A stretch of 64,000 nt of DNA from KBS50 sp042434095 (GCF_042434095.1 NZ_JBHLUE010000008.1:124001-188000); one strand, 5' to 3'. Positions 50,957 through 59,638 are shown, counted from the first letter of the stretch. Notes: generated by a model not told the origin, from the sequence alone. Numbers and translations: made by a program.

Positions 50957-52498
50957 ATGGGAAGTGACACGACGGCCCGGCGCCAGTACGACCGGGAGAC
51001 CAGCGACGCGCCGGAGGGCGCCCCGGAGGACGTCCTGCTCGACGTGCCGGAACTGCACATCGACTCCCTCGAGCTGGAGGTGTCCGACCTGCAGGCCCGC
51101 GTCTCGCTACAGGCCGACGTGCTGAGCCTGCTCCGGCTCAACGTCGGCATCGACGCAGACCTCGGCCAGGTGCGGCTGGATCTGCGCGGGGTGACCGCGC
51201 AGGCGTTGCTCAAGGTGCGCCTCGGGAACGTCACCTCGATCCTCGGGCGGGTGCTGGACACCATCGACGCGAATCCGCAGATCGTCGAGAACCTGACCCG
51301 GGGGGCCGGTGAAGCCCTACGGCAGGCCGGGGAGGGCGCCGGGCGGGCCCTGGACCAGGCCGGGCAGGGCGCCGGGCAGGCCCTCGGGCACGCCGGACGG
51401 GGCGCCGGGCAGGCCGTGGCCCATGCCGGACAGGGTGCCGGGCAGGCGCTCGGCGAGGCTGGACGGGGCGCCGGGCAGGCCGTGGGCCAGGCCGGACAGG
51501 GCGCCGGGCAGGCCCTCGGGCACGCCGGACGGGGCGCCGGACAGGCCGTCGGCCAGGCCGGACAGGGCGCCGGGCAGGCGCTCGGCCAAGGCGTCGGCCA
51601 GGCCGGACAGGGTGCCGGGGAGGCCGTCAGCCAAGCCGGGCAGGCGGCCCGGCAGGCAGGGCAGGACACGGGAAATGCCGTGGGGCAAACCGGACAGGGC
51701 GCCGGACAGCCCACGGATCAAGCCGGCGGGGCGGCCCAGCAGGGCGGCCCGACCCAGGACCAGCAGGGCCACGGCGGCCAGGCCGGACAGCGGGACCTCG
51801 GCGGGCAGCAGGGCCAAGGCGGACAGCAAGGCCAAGGCGGCCAGCAGGGCCAAGGTGGACAGCAGGGCCAAGGCGGACAGCAAGGCCCGGGCGGACAGCA
51901 AGGCCAAGGCGGCCAGCAGGGCCAAGGTGGACAGCAGGGCCAAGGTGGACAGCAGGGCCAAGGCGGACAGCAAGGCCAAGGCGGCGGGGAAGGCCAGGGC
52001 CAGCAGGGCCAGGGCGGCCAGCAAGGCCCGGGCGGACAGCAAGGCCAAGGCGGCGGGGAAGGCCAGGGCCAGCAGGGCCAGGGCGGCCAGCAGAGCCCGG
52101 GCGGACAGCAAGGCCAGCCCGGACAGCAAGGCCAAGGCGGACAGCAAGGCCCGCGCGGACAGCAAGGCCAAGGCGGACAGCAAGGCCCGCGCGGACAGCA
52201 AGGCCAAGGCGGCGGGGAAGGCCAGGGCCAGCAGGGCCAGGGCGACCAGGGGGCCCGGCAAGGTCCGAGCGAGGGGCATGGCGAGCGGGGCCAAGGGGGT
52301 CAGCAGCCCCAAGGAGGCCAGCAGGAGGAGGGCCAAGGCCAGCAGGAAGGCCAGGGCGGGCGGCAGCACGACATCGAGGCGTGTGCCACCGCCGACATCG
52401 AGAGCTGGCACCGGGACGACAGCGGGGAGTGGCGCCCCGGCGCGGGCGGCGAGCGCCGGTACCGCGGCCTCCCCCGGCGGACCCGCCGCCGCTGGTGA
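50957..52498 (+). CDS. Gly/Gln/Ala-rich repeat protein with conserved N-terminal domain
   Basis: 513 residues. The first ~110 form a conserved actinobacterial domain (DVLLDVPELHIDSLELEVSD, LRLNVGIDADLGQVRLDLRG, VTSILGRVLDTIDANPQIV) of unknown function. Residues about 115-245 are an 11-residue repeat of the type AGQGAGQALGH, probably amphipathic helix. Residues about 250-480 are GGQQGQ-type repeats, disordered. The end is basic (RRYRGLPRRTRRRW). The ATG at 50957 lies four bases after the previous stop. The N-terminal domain may relate to a family seen near gas-vesicle genes; this is tentative. Confidence 0.75.
   Translation: MGSDTTARRQYDRETSDAPEGAPEDVLLDVPELHIDSLELEVSDLQARVSLQADVLSLLRLNVGIDADLGQVRLDLRGVTAQALLKVRLGNVTSILGRVLDTIDANPQIVENLTRGAGEALRQAGEGAGRALDQAGQGAGQALGHAGRGAGQAVAHAGQGAGQALGEAGRGAGQAVGQAGQGAGQALGHAGRGAGQAVGQAGQGAGQALGQGVGQAGQGAGEAVSQAGQAARQAGQDTGNAVGQTGQGAGQPTDQAGGAAQQGGPTQDQQGHGGQAGQRDLGGQQGQGGQQGQGGQQGQGGQQGQGGQQGPGGQQGQGGQQGQGGQQGQGGQQGQGGQQGQGGGEGQGQQGQGGQQGPGGQQGQGGGEGQGQQGQGGQQSPGGQQGQPGQQGQGGQQGPRGQQGQGGQQGPRGQQGQGGGEGQGQQGQGDQGARQGPSEGHGERGQGGQQPQGGQQEEGQGQQEGQGGRQHDIEACATADIESWHRDDSGEWRPGAGGERRYRGLPRRTRRRW
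51301..52370. repeat. Long low-complexity repeat tract in the Gly/Gln protein gene
   Basis: About 1.07 kb of short tandem repeats: a 33-66-bp period in 51301-51720 (core GGCGCCGGGCAGGCC) and an 18-30-bp period in 51750-52260 (core GGCGGACAGCAAGGCCAA). Owing to base composition it is also open in another frame and on the opposite strand. Confidence 0.85.
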
Positions 52499-52521
52499 CC
52501 TCGCGGTCGAGCCTCCATTGC

Positions 52522-52570
52522 AGATCTTGGACGGAAACCGTTAGTCGCTAACGGTTTCCGTCCAAGATCT
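52522..52570. repeat. Palindromic element C2, likely bidirectional terminator
   Basis: A 23-bp perfect stem (AGATCTTGGACGGAAACCGT... and exact complement) around TCG. It lies between the convergent repeat-protein gene and the SRPBCC gene. The arms match C1 except near the tip. Confidence 0.88.
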
Positions 52571-52645
52571 ATCATCTGGGGGGAGGAGGGGCGGATTCCG
52601 GGGGCGGGTCAGCTCTGGTTTTCGCTCTCTCGGCCCGGGCGGGCG

Positions 52646-53782
52646 TCACGAGCCACGAGCGTCGGCACCGCCGGCGCCTCCGCCGTTTCCGCCATCGCCG
52701 CCGCCGGTTCCGCCATCACCGTTTCCGCCGCCGCCGGTTCCGCCATCGCCGCCGCCGGTTCCGCCATCGCCGCCGCCGGTTCCGCCGCCGCCGGTTCCGC
52801 CGCCGCCGGTTCCGCCATCGCCGGTTCCGCCGCGGTTGGCGTTGGCGTCGCCGTCCGGACGGTCGTTGCCAGCGTCTGGGCCGCCCTGGCCCGCATCCCC
52901 GGTGTCTCCACCACAGCCCTGCTCGCGTTCGCGCTGCCGACCGGTCTCGTCGTCCACCACCACCTGGCCCTCGCGGATCTCGCCGCGCCAGCCCTGCAAC
53001 TGATCCGGGTCGAGGATGGTCTGGGTCATCACGTGCCGGACGAAGTGCTTGAGCTCCAGCCGGACCCGCCGACCCTGGGCCCGCCACAGGTTCCCGGTGC
53101 GCTCGAAGAATCCCTGCGGGTGGTATTCCAGCACCACCAGGATCCGGGTCAGATCCTCGGCCAGCTCGTGAAACGAGACGGTGCCGTCCACCGATCCCTT
53201 CTGACCCTTCGATCGCCAGACGATCCGCTCGTCGGGCACCTGTTCGAGGATGGTCGACTCCCACGTCCGGTGCGACCAGAGGATCTGCGCCTTCCAGCTG
53301 AGCTTCTGGTCCTCCTCCTGCTCGACGTTCTCGACCTTTTTCATGAAGCTGGGAAAGTCGGTGAACTGCGTCCACTGGTCGTACGCGATCCGGACCGGAA
53401 CGCCGACGTCGATGGTCTCGACGATGTTGGTGACCTTGAAGTCGGTCTTGCCCTTGCGGTCGCCCTTGCCGCCGCCGTCCCCGCCGCCGCCGTCCCCGCC
53501 GTCCCCGCCGACCTTTTCCCGTACCTGCTCGGTGCCCTGCTTGAGACGGTCCACGCCGCCCGCTAGGACCTGGCCGGGCGCGCCAGCCCCGCGTACCGCC
53601 TCGGTGCCCTTGTCCAGGGCCGCCTTGGCGGCCCCACCCGGCGTCGCGAAGCTGGTCAGCCGATCGGTCAGCCCGCCGATGCGGTCGGTGACCGCCGATC
53701 CGGCGCGCTCGCCGAGCGCGCCGACGATGTTCTGGAGGCTGTCCAGCAACTTCCCGCCGGGCCCCCCCGGCTTGCCGCTCAC
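52646..53782 (-). CDS. SRPBCC family protein of gas-vesicle-cluster type
   Basis: 378 residues. Helical N-terminus (LLDSLQNIVGALGERAGSAV) to about residue 90; Gly/Asp linker; SRPBCC domain about 112-290 with VPVRIAYDQWTQFTDFPSFM, WKAQILWSHRTWESTI, LVVLEYHPQGFFERTGNLWR and LKHFVRHVMTQTILDPDQLQ; then a Gly/Thr/Asp-rich tail of about 75 residues (GGTGGG repeats). From memory, the domain closely resembles an SRPBCC protein encoded in streptomycete gas vesicle clusters. No gvp structural gene is in the window. It overlaps the upstream gene by four bases (ATGA). Confidence 0.82.
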   Translation of the reverse strand: MSGKPGGPGGKLLDSLQNIVGALGERAGSAVTDRIGGLTDRLTSFATPGGAAKAALDKGTEAVRGAGAPGQVLAGGVDRLKQGTEQVREKVGGDGGDGGGGDGGGKGDRKGKTDFKVTNIVETIDVGVPVRIAYDQWTQFTDFPSFMKKVENVEQEEDQKLSWKAQILWSHRTWESTILEQVPDERIVWRSKGQKGSVDGTVSFHELAEDLTRILVVLEYHPQGFFERTGNLWRAQGRRVRLELKHFVRHVMTQTILDPDQLQGWRGEIREGQVVVDDETGRQREREQGCGGDTGDAGQGGPDAGNDRPDGDANANRGGTGDGGTGGGGTGGGGTGGGDGGTGGGDGGTGGGGNGDGGTGGGDGGNGGGAGGADARGS

Positions 53783-54159
53783 CGCTCGCCTCCGGCGCCG
53801 GATCCGCCGCCCTGACGAAGCGTCTCGGCCCGCTCGTTCAGGCGGTCGGCGAGCGCCTCGACCGGCCTGCCGAGCGCCGTCCGCAGCGCGGATCGGCCCG
53901 CATCGCCAAGCCGGCCCACCGTCCCCGGCCGCTGATCATGATCACCATCGTCGGAACCGTGCCCACCGGAACCGGAGCCGGAACCGGAACCGGAACCGGA
54001 GCCGGAGCCGCCACCGCCGAGGAGCCGGCCCAGGGGGACCTTGCCCAGCTGTCCGGTTGCTGCCGCGGTGCCCAGGAAAAGGGCGGCCCGCAGCTTTCGC
54101 TTGCGGCCCAGCAGGTATCCCAGCCCGATCGCCACCGCCACGTTGCCCGCCCGTCCCAT
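53779..54159 (-). CDS. Small membrane-associated protein, partner of the SRPBCC gene
   Basis: 126 residues. The N-terminus is a glycine-rich hydrophobic helix with a basic hinge (GNVAVAIGLGYLLGRKRKLR, then AALFLGTAAATG), followed by a Gly-Ser repeat of about 18 residues and a helical C-terminus (GRPVEALADRLNERAETLRQ). The layout (short hydrophobic start, then ALADRL helix) is like the gene that precedes the SRPBCC gene in streptomycete gas-vesicle clusters, as I recall it. Coupled to the SRPBCC gene by ATGA overlap. Confidence 0.65.
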   Translation of the reverse strand: MGRAGNVAVAIGLGYLLGRKRKLRAALFLGTAAATGQLGKVPLGRLLGGGGSGSGSGSGSGSGSGGHGSDDGDHDQRPGTVGRLGDAGRSALRTALGRPVEALADRLNERAETLRQGGGSGAGGER

Positions 54160-54353
54160 GCCGTTGCCCCCGTCGCCCCGTCGGCCACCAACAGCCTGAG
54201 TATCCGTAACCGGCCCGGCGCCCGAGGCCGTTTGGCGGGGATCGCGAGTTGCCGGACCGAGCTACCGTCCAGGCATGACCAGCTGGGCCCGGCGCCAACC
54301 CAGCCCGTCGACCGCGTCGATCAGGACGCGCACGGGCTCAGTACAGTAGGGAC

Positions 54354-54713
54354 GTGTCTCTATGGATTGCCGCGATGTGGGGGTTCGCCGGCAGCATCGT
54401 GGCCGAGGCGTTGAACCTCTACGGGATGATGCGCCCGACCACCGAGTCCAAGGGACGCTGGCAGTGGCCGTGGCGGGACCCGCGCGACCGGCCGATCATG
54501 CTCCTCGCCATCGCGCTGCGGGCCTTCGCCGGCACGCTGCTCGCGGCCGTCACGGCGGCGAGCGGCCTGGCCACCAGCCCGCTCGCCGCCTTCAATCTCG
54601 GCATCACCGCCCCCCTCGTGATCGCCAAGCTGTTCGACCAGGACCGGGTGCTCGACCAGTCCTCCCCGCCCGACCCGCGACGGCCCGGAGGTGACGACGA
54701 TGACGGCGCGTAA
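54354..54713 (+). CDS. Hypothetical small membrane protein
   Basis: 119 residues, not recognised. Hydrophobic segments at the N-terminus (LWIAAMWGFAGSIVAEALNL), in the middle (PIMLLAIALRAFAGTLLAAV) and after it (PLAAFNLGITAPLVIAKLF), with an acidic tail. The GTG start at 54354 has no ribosome site but follows TACAGT by six bases, so the message may be leaderless. Its end overlaps the next gene. Confidence 0.65.
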   Translation: MSLWIAAMWGFAGSIVAEALNLYGMMRPTTESKGRWQWPWRDPRDRPIMLLAIALRAFAGTLLAAVTAASGLATSPLAAFNLGITAPLVIAKLFDQDRVLDQSSPPDPRRPGGDDDDGA

Positions 54714-55767
54714 CGGCTTTTTCGGCCGGCTCGCCTCGGCCCTGGCGGCTCATCCGGGCACCACCGCGGCCTCGGCCCCGCTGCCCACCCGCACCCGGCT
54801 GGCCGCCGCGCTGGCTGCCCGGCCGATCACCCGCGCCGAGGGGTCGCTCGGGCACACCGCGCCGGCAGGCCCGGACCGCTCCGCGTACCGGCCGGGTGAC
54901 GTCGGGGTGAAGCTGGCCGAGCGGGTCAAGTGGGTGGTGGCCGAGATCCTCGGCACCACCGCCGACCAGCTCCGAGTGGATTCGGACGGCGACCTGGCCA
55001 TCCGGGCCGGCTCCGCGATGATTTTCGTACGGGCGCAGGAGGATCCGCCGCTGGTGGACGTCTTCTCCCCGCTGCTGTCCGGGGTGCAGCCCACCGAGAC
55101 GCTCTACCGGCGGCTGGCCGACCTCACCAGCGGCATGATGATCGGCCGGATCTACTGCACCGGCGACACGGTGTGGGCGTCGATACCGGTGTTCGGTCAG
55201 GAATTCCAACCCACCCATCTGCTGGTGGCCATCCGGGCCATGGTGGAGATCGCGGACGACCTGGACGACCAGCTCCGGCACGAGTTCGGCGGGAGCCGGT
55301 TCTTCGGCGACGAGGCCGCCGGCATCAGCCCCGTACCGGATCCCACGGGCTACCTGCGCGACCTCGCCGACTCCGGGGAGACCCTGGCCGGCAGCGTGCT
55401 GGTCGACCTGCTGGCCGACCGCGGCCGCACGGACGAGCTGCGGACCCGGGCCGAACGCGGCGATTGGCACGCGGCCGCCCGGCTCGCCGCGCTGTTGCGC
55501 GATGCCGGCCGGCTCGACGAGGCCGAGCAGTTCTGGCGGATCGCGGCCGACCGCGGCGAGCCGGCGGCCCGCACCGAGCTGGCCACCCTGCTGGCCAACC
55601 AGGGCCGGCCGGCCGAGGCCATCGACCTGCTGCGCGACGCCGCAGCCGACGACTGGCGCTCGGTGGGGCTGCTGCTCACCCTGCTCACCGAGCAGGGCCG
55701 GGTGGATGAGGCGGTGGAGCTGCTCCGGCGGCGCGCGGGCCGTACGCCGGGCCCGGCGGCCCCGTGA
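54700..55767 (+). CDS. YbjN/T3SS-chaperone-like and TPR-type repeat protein
   Basis: 355 residues. After a ~55-residue low-complexity start, the middle (KLAERVKWVVAEILGTTADQ, MIFVRAQEDPPLVDVFSPLL, SIPVFGQEFQPTHLLVAIRA) resembles the YbjN / type III chaperone-like fold. Residues about 235-345 are TPR/Sel1-like helical repeats (WHAAARLAALLRDAGRLDEA, TELATLLANQGRPAEAIDLL). The ATG at 54700 has GGAGG eight bases upstream and overlaps the end of the previous gene by 14 bases. Probably a protein-binding adaptor; partner unknown. Confidence 0.75.
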   Translation: MTARNGFFGRLASALAAHPGTTAASAPLPTRTRLAAALAARPITRAEGSLGHTAPAGPDRSAYRPGDVGVKLAERVKWVVAEILGTTADQLRVDSDGDLAIRAGSAMIFVRAQEDPPLVDVFSPLLSGVQPTETLYRRLADLTSGMMIGRIYCTGDTVWASIPVFGQEFQPTHLLVAIRAMVEIADDLDDQLRHEFGGSRFFGDEAAGISPVPDPTGYLRDLADSGETLAGSVLVDLLADRGRTDELRTRAERGDWHAAARLAALLRDAGRLDEAEQFWRIAADRGEPAARTELATLLANQGRPAEAIDLLRDAAADDWRSVGLLLTLLTEQGRVDEAVELLRRRAGRTPGPAAP

Positions 55768-55940
55768 GCTGAGGCCGCGCCACCGGGTCGGGGTCGCGGC
55801 CCGGACGTGGCGGACCGGGCTGGCCCAACCGTGCTCCGGCGGCATCCGGGTGGTTCCCTGCGTCGAGGGCGGCGCGGGACGGGTAGGCCGGGGAAGGATG
55901 GGTAGAGCAGCGTCGTCAGCAACAGGGAGGAACCGCCCGC

Positions 55941-56966
55941 ATGAAGGCGATCGTCTACCGCCGGTCCGGCGGCCCCGAGGTGCTCGAACTGGTCGACCAG
56001 CCGGTCCCCGAGCCGGGTCCCGGCGAGGTCCTGGTCCGGGTCGCGGTGTCGGGCGTGAACCCGACGGACTGGAAGTTCCGGTCCGGCGGCGGCGCCGGCA
56101 CCCCGCCGGCGGAGGGCTGGCAGATCCCCGGCCAGGACGGCGCCGGCGTGGTGGAGGCGGTGGGCACCGGGGTGGACGCCGCGCTGGTCGGCGAGCGCGT
56201 CTGGATCTGGGAGGCCGCCTGGCAACGGCCGTGGGGCACTGCGGCCGAGTACACGCTGGCGCCGGTCCGGCACGTCAAACGGCTCGGTCCCGCCTCCTTC
56301 GACCTGGGCGCCTGCCTCGGCATCCCGTTCCTCACCGCGCACCGGTGCCTCACGGTCGGCGAGACGATGCCGCGGCACCTGCACGCCGGGGCGTTGACCG
56401 ACCGGACCGTGCTGGTGCAGGGCGGCGCGGGCGCCGTCGGCAACGCGGCCATCCAGTTGGCGCGCTGGTCGGACGCCATCGTGATCGCCACGGTCAGCAG
56501 CCCGGAGAAGGCGCAGCTGGCCATGTCGGCCGGCGCCACCCACGTGCTCAACTACCGCGACCAGGACGTGGCCGCGGAGGTCCGGAAGATCGCGCCGCAC
56601 GGCGTGGACGCCGTGGTCGAGGTGGCCGCGGCCCCCAACGCCGCCGTCGACAGCCAGGTCCTTGCCCCGTACGGCGCGGTGGCCATGTACGCGGACGACG
56701 GCGGCGCTGAGGTGACCGTGCCGATCCGGCCCAACATGGCGCCCAACACCCGCTGGCAGTTCGTGCTGGTCTACACGCTGCCGGCGGTGGCCAAGGCGCA
56801 GGCCGTGGAGGACGTGGCCACCGCGGCCATCGACGGCGCCATCCGGGTGGGCGCCGACGCCGGGCTGCCGCTGCACTACCACCCGCTGGCGGACGCGGCA
56901 CAGGCGCACCGGGACGTCGAGGACTCGGTGGTCGGCAAGGTGCTGATCACCACGGCGGCCGAGTAG
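55941..56966 (+). CDS. Zinc-independent quinone oxidoreductase (MDR superfamily)
   Basis: 341 residues. GroES-like N-terminal domain (MKAIVYRRSGGPEVLELVDQ) and Rossmann domain with VQGGAGAVGNAAIQLARW binding NADPH. The catalytic zinc ligands of alcohol dehydrogenases are absent. NADPH-dependent reduction of quinones or enones is the expected activity. ATG with AGGGAGGAA upstream. Monocistronic by spacing. Confidence 0.9.
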   Translation: MKAIVYRRSGGPEVLELVDQPVPEPGPGEVLVRVAVSGVNPTDWKFRSGGGAGTPPAEGWQIPGQDGAGVVEAVGTGVDAALVGERVWIWEAAWQRPWGTAAEYTLAPVRHVKRLGPASFDLGACLGIPFLTAHRCLTVGETMPRHLHAGALTDRTVLVQGGAGAVGNAAIQLARWSDAIVIATVSSPEKAQLAMSAGATHVLNYRDQDVAAEVRKIAPHGVDAVVEVAAAPNAAVDSQVLAPYGAVAMYADDGGAEVTVPIRPNMAPNTRWQFVLVYTLPAVAKAQAVEDVATAAIDGAIRVGADAGLPLHYHPLADAAQAHRDVEDSVVGKVLITTAAE

Positions 56967-56973
56967 CCGGCCG

Positions 56974-57106
56974 GGCGCCAGACCGGCGGCGCGCCAGACC
57001 GGGGGGCGGGTCAGACCGGGGGCGCGGCAAAACGGCGCCGCGGCAGAACGGGGGCGCACCAGACCAGGGGCGCGCCAAACCAGCGCCGCGCCGGACCGGG
57101 GGCTGG
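56974..57106. repeat. Degenerate ~18-20-bp repeats between convergent genes
   Basis: About seven imperfect units with the core GCGCCAGACCGG, CGGGTCAGACCGG and similar. They lie between the convergent quinone oxidoreductase and LtrA genes and run into the last codons of ltrA. Confidence 0.7.
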
Positions 57107-58321
57107 TCAGACCGGCGGCGCGGGCGGTTCCGGCGGCTTGCCCCAGGCCCGCCGGGCGTCGGCCACGGCCACCCCGCCCAGCACCAGGCACGCGGCGGCC
57201 AGCACCAGCAGGGTCGGCGCCCATAGCAGCGCCGGGACGAGCGCCGCCAGCACGCCGATGGCGACCAGCCGGGACGGGGATACCCGCGCGAAGACCTCGT
57301 GTTCGAAGCGCGAGCGGCCCACCATGTACAGCGCCGGGCCGCCGAGGATGACCACGAGCCACACCGGCGGTGCGTGCCCGGTGGGGTGCGCGATGGTCAG
57401 CTCGTAGCCGATGGCCGTGGTGACCACCCCACCCATCATGAGCAGGTGTGAGTCGGCCGAGGACCGGCCGATCTGCGCCGGCTGCCGGCTCTGGCTGACC
57501 GCCTCGGCCAGGATCCGACCGGCCCGGTAGAAGTAGATCCGCCAGATCAGGACCGAGGTGGTGAGCGCCACCGCGAAGGCCACCATCGTGGACGGCCGGA
57601 GCGCGTGGTTGCTGTAGGTGAGCCCGGTGACCAGCACGGCCTCGCCGAGGGCCACCAGGAAGAACTGCTGGTACCGCTCGGCCAGGTGCTCGGCCGCGAT
57701 GCTCCACTTCGAGGCGGCGGACCGGCCGAGGCCGGGCACCGGCCAACCGGTCCGGGAGCCGAGGTATTCGATGCCCAGAGCCCCGGTCCAGATCAGCCAC
57801 CGGACCCAGCTCTGCGCCACTACGACGCCGAGGATCCACAGCACGGCCGTGACCGCGTACGTGATCAGCATCCGGACCTTGAGCCGCTGCCGGCCGCTGC
57901 CGCGCAGCGCGAAGGCCAGCAGCGCCGGCCGGCTGAGCTGGGCCGTCACGTACGCGGCGGCGAAGGCCGGGCCGCCGCTGGGGCCGAACGCCCGCGGGAT
58001 GGCCACCCCCATCACCATGCTCGCGCCGAGCGCGATGATCACGATGATCTGGACGACCGGCTGGTACGGGTCGTACCGGCTGGTCGTCCAGGCGGTGCCC
58101 TGCCAGACCGCCCACAGGGCGAGCAGCAGCAGCGCCGTCTTGGCGCCGCCCGCCACGATCGTCCGCCAGTCGGTCACGCCGCGGTCGGTGGTCAGGTCCT
58201 CGACGGCGCGCGCCACCACCCGGGTCAGCGCGAACACGAAGACCAGGTCGAAGAACAACTCCAGGAACGAGGCGCGCCGCGTCGCCTCGCCCTTGTGCAG
58301 CAACCGCGCTTCCCTGTCCAC
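57107..58321 (-). CDS. Low temperature requirement A (LtrA) family membrane protein
   Basis: 404 residues, about ten to twelve membrane helices. The family signature is at the N-terminus: RRASFLELFFDLVFVFALTR. AAEHLAERYQQFFLVALGEA in the middle is the second conserved block. In Listeria, LtrA is needed for growth in the cold; elsewhere its function is not defined. The starting ATG is at 58319-58321. The C-terminal PPEPPAPPV tail is partly encoded by the adjacent repeats. Confidence 0.9.
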   Translation of the reverse strand: MDREARLLHKGEATRRASFLELFFDLVFVFALTRVVARAVEDLTTDRGVTDWRTIVAGGAKTALLLLALWAVWQGTAWTTSRYDPYQPVVQIIVIIALGASMVMGVAIPRAFGPSGGPAFAAAYVTAQLSRPALLAFALRGSGRQRLKVRMLITYAVTAVLWILGVVVAQSWVRWLIWTGALGIEYLGSRTGWPVPGLGRSAASKWSIAAEHLAERYQQFFLVALGEAVLVTGLTYSNHALRPSTMVAFAVALTTSVLIWRIYFYRAGRILAEAVSQSRQPAQIGRSSADSHLLMMGGVVTTAIGYELTIAHPTGHAPPVWLVVILGGPALYMVGRSRFEHEVFARVSPSRLVAIGVLAALVPALLWAPTLLVLAAACLVLGGVAVADARRAWGKPPEPPAPPV

Positions 58322-58567
58322 CGCCCCCGCCGTCCCGCTGACGCGTTGACGCGCCGGCCCGCTGAGCCGCCGTCGCGCGGGAGCCTTGGTGCCCCGCTCC
58401 GGCAGTCGTAACCCGGATCCGCCCGGCCCGCGCGCAATACCCGGCTAATGCGCCGGAACGGCCGGCAGCGTGTTAGGCCGGGTTGCAGAGGGTCCGGCGG
58501 CCCTTCCGAAACCGGACCGGCAACCGGGGTGGCATGCTGTCCGGGCAGACCGGTCGGAGGGAGCACC

Positions 58568-59047
58568 GTGGGACGACGTTGGCAGGATCTGCCGCCGGTG
58601 GCGCGTACCCTCGCCGAGGCCGTGACCGACGCGGTGGCCGCGGCGCGCGCGGAGGACGAGCCGGCGCTGCGGGCGGCGGCGGACCGGCTCGCGGGCCTGG
58701 ACCCGACGCAGCCCGGCCGGGTGCTCGGCGACACCGTACGGCTGTTGCTCGAGCAGACCCACCCGGACGGGCTGGACGCCGACGACCTGCGCACGGTGCT
58801 GGGCCGGTGCGCCCGGTGGGCGGCCGGCTGGTGGCCCGAGACCGACCCCCACGTGCTCGCGGCGCTGCTCACCAGGGCGCTCGGCGTGCAGCCGGACCCG
58901 GAGGCGATGCCGGCGCTGACAGCACAGCAGTCGGCCACCCACGCCCCGCTGCTGCTGGCCGACCTGCTGGCGAACAGCTGGCTGTCGCTGACCGACCTGC
59001 TCGACGCGGTCTTCACCGAGCTGCGCCGCTCCGGCGAGATGGACTGA
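58568..59047 (+). CDS. Conserved hypothetical protein
   Basis: 159 residues, not recognised. All-helical appearance: LAEAVTDAVAAARAEDEPAL, LGDTVRLLLEQTHPDGLDAD, HAPLLLADLLANSWLSLTDL. The GTG at 58568 has GGAGGGAG just upstream and is preferred to an ATG 120 bases earlier in Arg-rich frame. Convergent with the YoeB gene, the two stops about eight bases apart. Confidence 0.7.
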   Translation: MGRRWQDLPPVARTLAEAVTDAVAAARAEDEPALRAAADRLAGLDPTQPGRVLGDTVRLLLEQTHPDGLDADDLRTVLGRCARWAAGWWPETDPHVLAALLTRALGVQPDPEAMPALTAQQSATHAPLLLADLLANSWLSLTDLLDAVFTELRRSGEMD

Positions 59048-59054
59048 CCGACCG

Positions 59055-59312
59055 CTACCTGGTGCCGTAGTGGTACCGGCAGGCCACGATCTCCACATCG
59101 TCCTTGCTGATTCGGTAGACCAGGCGGTGCTCCCGGTCGATGCGTCGGGACCAGAAACCGGCCAATTCCCCTCGGAGCGGCTCGGGCTTGCCGATGCCCT
59201 CGTATCCGTTCCGCATGACGTCCGCAATCAGCTCGTTGATCCGCTTGACCAGCTTGCGGTCGGTATGGCTGAGGTACTGCTCCCATGCTGTCGGCGTGAA
59301 CACCAACCTCAC
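59055..59312 (-). CDS. yoeB: YoeB-type toxin (RelE fold mRNA interferase)
   Basis: 85 residues. Expected catalytic residues are present: Glu44 (KPEPLRG), Arg63 (EHRLVYRI), and His81-Tyr82 in the terminal CRYHYGTR. It would bind the ribosome and cleave mRNA when free of YefM. It starts at a GTG at 59310-59312 that overlaps the antitoxin stop by four bases (GTGA). Confidence 0.93.
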   Translation of the reverse strand: MRLVFTPTAWEQYLSHTDRKLVKRINELIADVMRNGYEGIGKPEPLRGELAGFWSRRIDREHRLVYRISKDDVEIVACRYHYGTR

Positions 59313-59584
59313 GCGACATCCCGGGCATCCGCCGGATCGACCAGGTCCCGTTCCGCACTCTCGCCGCGGTCCAGCTCGGCGATGGATCGCCGGAGCGCGG
59401 CCGCGTTGCCGGGGCTGCGCAGGAGGTATTCGGTCTCCTTCATGGCCTCGTACTCCGCCAGCGGCACGATGACGACGGGCTCGTGGCCCGACCGGGTCAC
59501 CACGACCTCCTCGGCATCGTCGACAACGCTGTCCAGCTCGGCGGCGAGGTTCTGCCGGAGCTGAGTGAAGTTGACCGTGCGCAT
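59309..59584 (-). CDS. yefM: YefM-type antitoxin (Phd/YefM family)
   Basis: 91 residues. N-terminal DNA-binding Phd/YefM domain (RTVNFTQLRQNLAAELDSVV, then VVVTRSGHEPVVIVPLAEYE) and a flexible toxin-binding tail (LRRSIAELDRGESAERDLV). Neutralises YoeB and represses its own operon. ATG start; GGGGGTGGG upstream. A palindrome at 59605-59620 is the likely operator. Confidence 0.93.
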   Translation of the reverse strand: MRTVNFTQLRQNLAAELDSVVDDAEEVVVTRSGHEPVVIVPLAEYEAMKETEYLLRSPGNAAALRRSIAELDRGESAERDLVDPADARDVA

Positions 59585-59604
59585 TGCCCACCCCCACGGA
59601 AGAC

Positions 59605-59620
59605 GTACAGAAAACTGTAC
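59605..59620. promoter_or_regulatory. YefM operator candidate
   Basis: GTACAG-AAAA-CTGTAC, a perfect inverted repeat 20 bases upstream of yefM. Known YefM operators contain TGTACA-type hexamer motifs, which this resembles. A -10-like TACAGT on the minus strand overlaps it. Confidence 0.7.
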
Positions 59621-59638
59621 CTCCTCTGCGCGACCGGG

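Noticed and set aside
51301..52370. CRISPR-like array
   Set aside because: Repeats are directly adjacent and of varying length with no unique spacers, and they continue a coding frame; no cas genes are near.
51309..52544. A 411-codon alternative frame rich in Ser-Lys-Ala in the repeat tract
   Set aside because: It follows from the repeat composition. The chosen frame has a conserved N-terminal domain outside the repeats.
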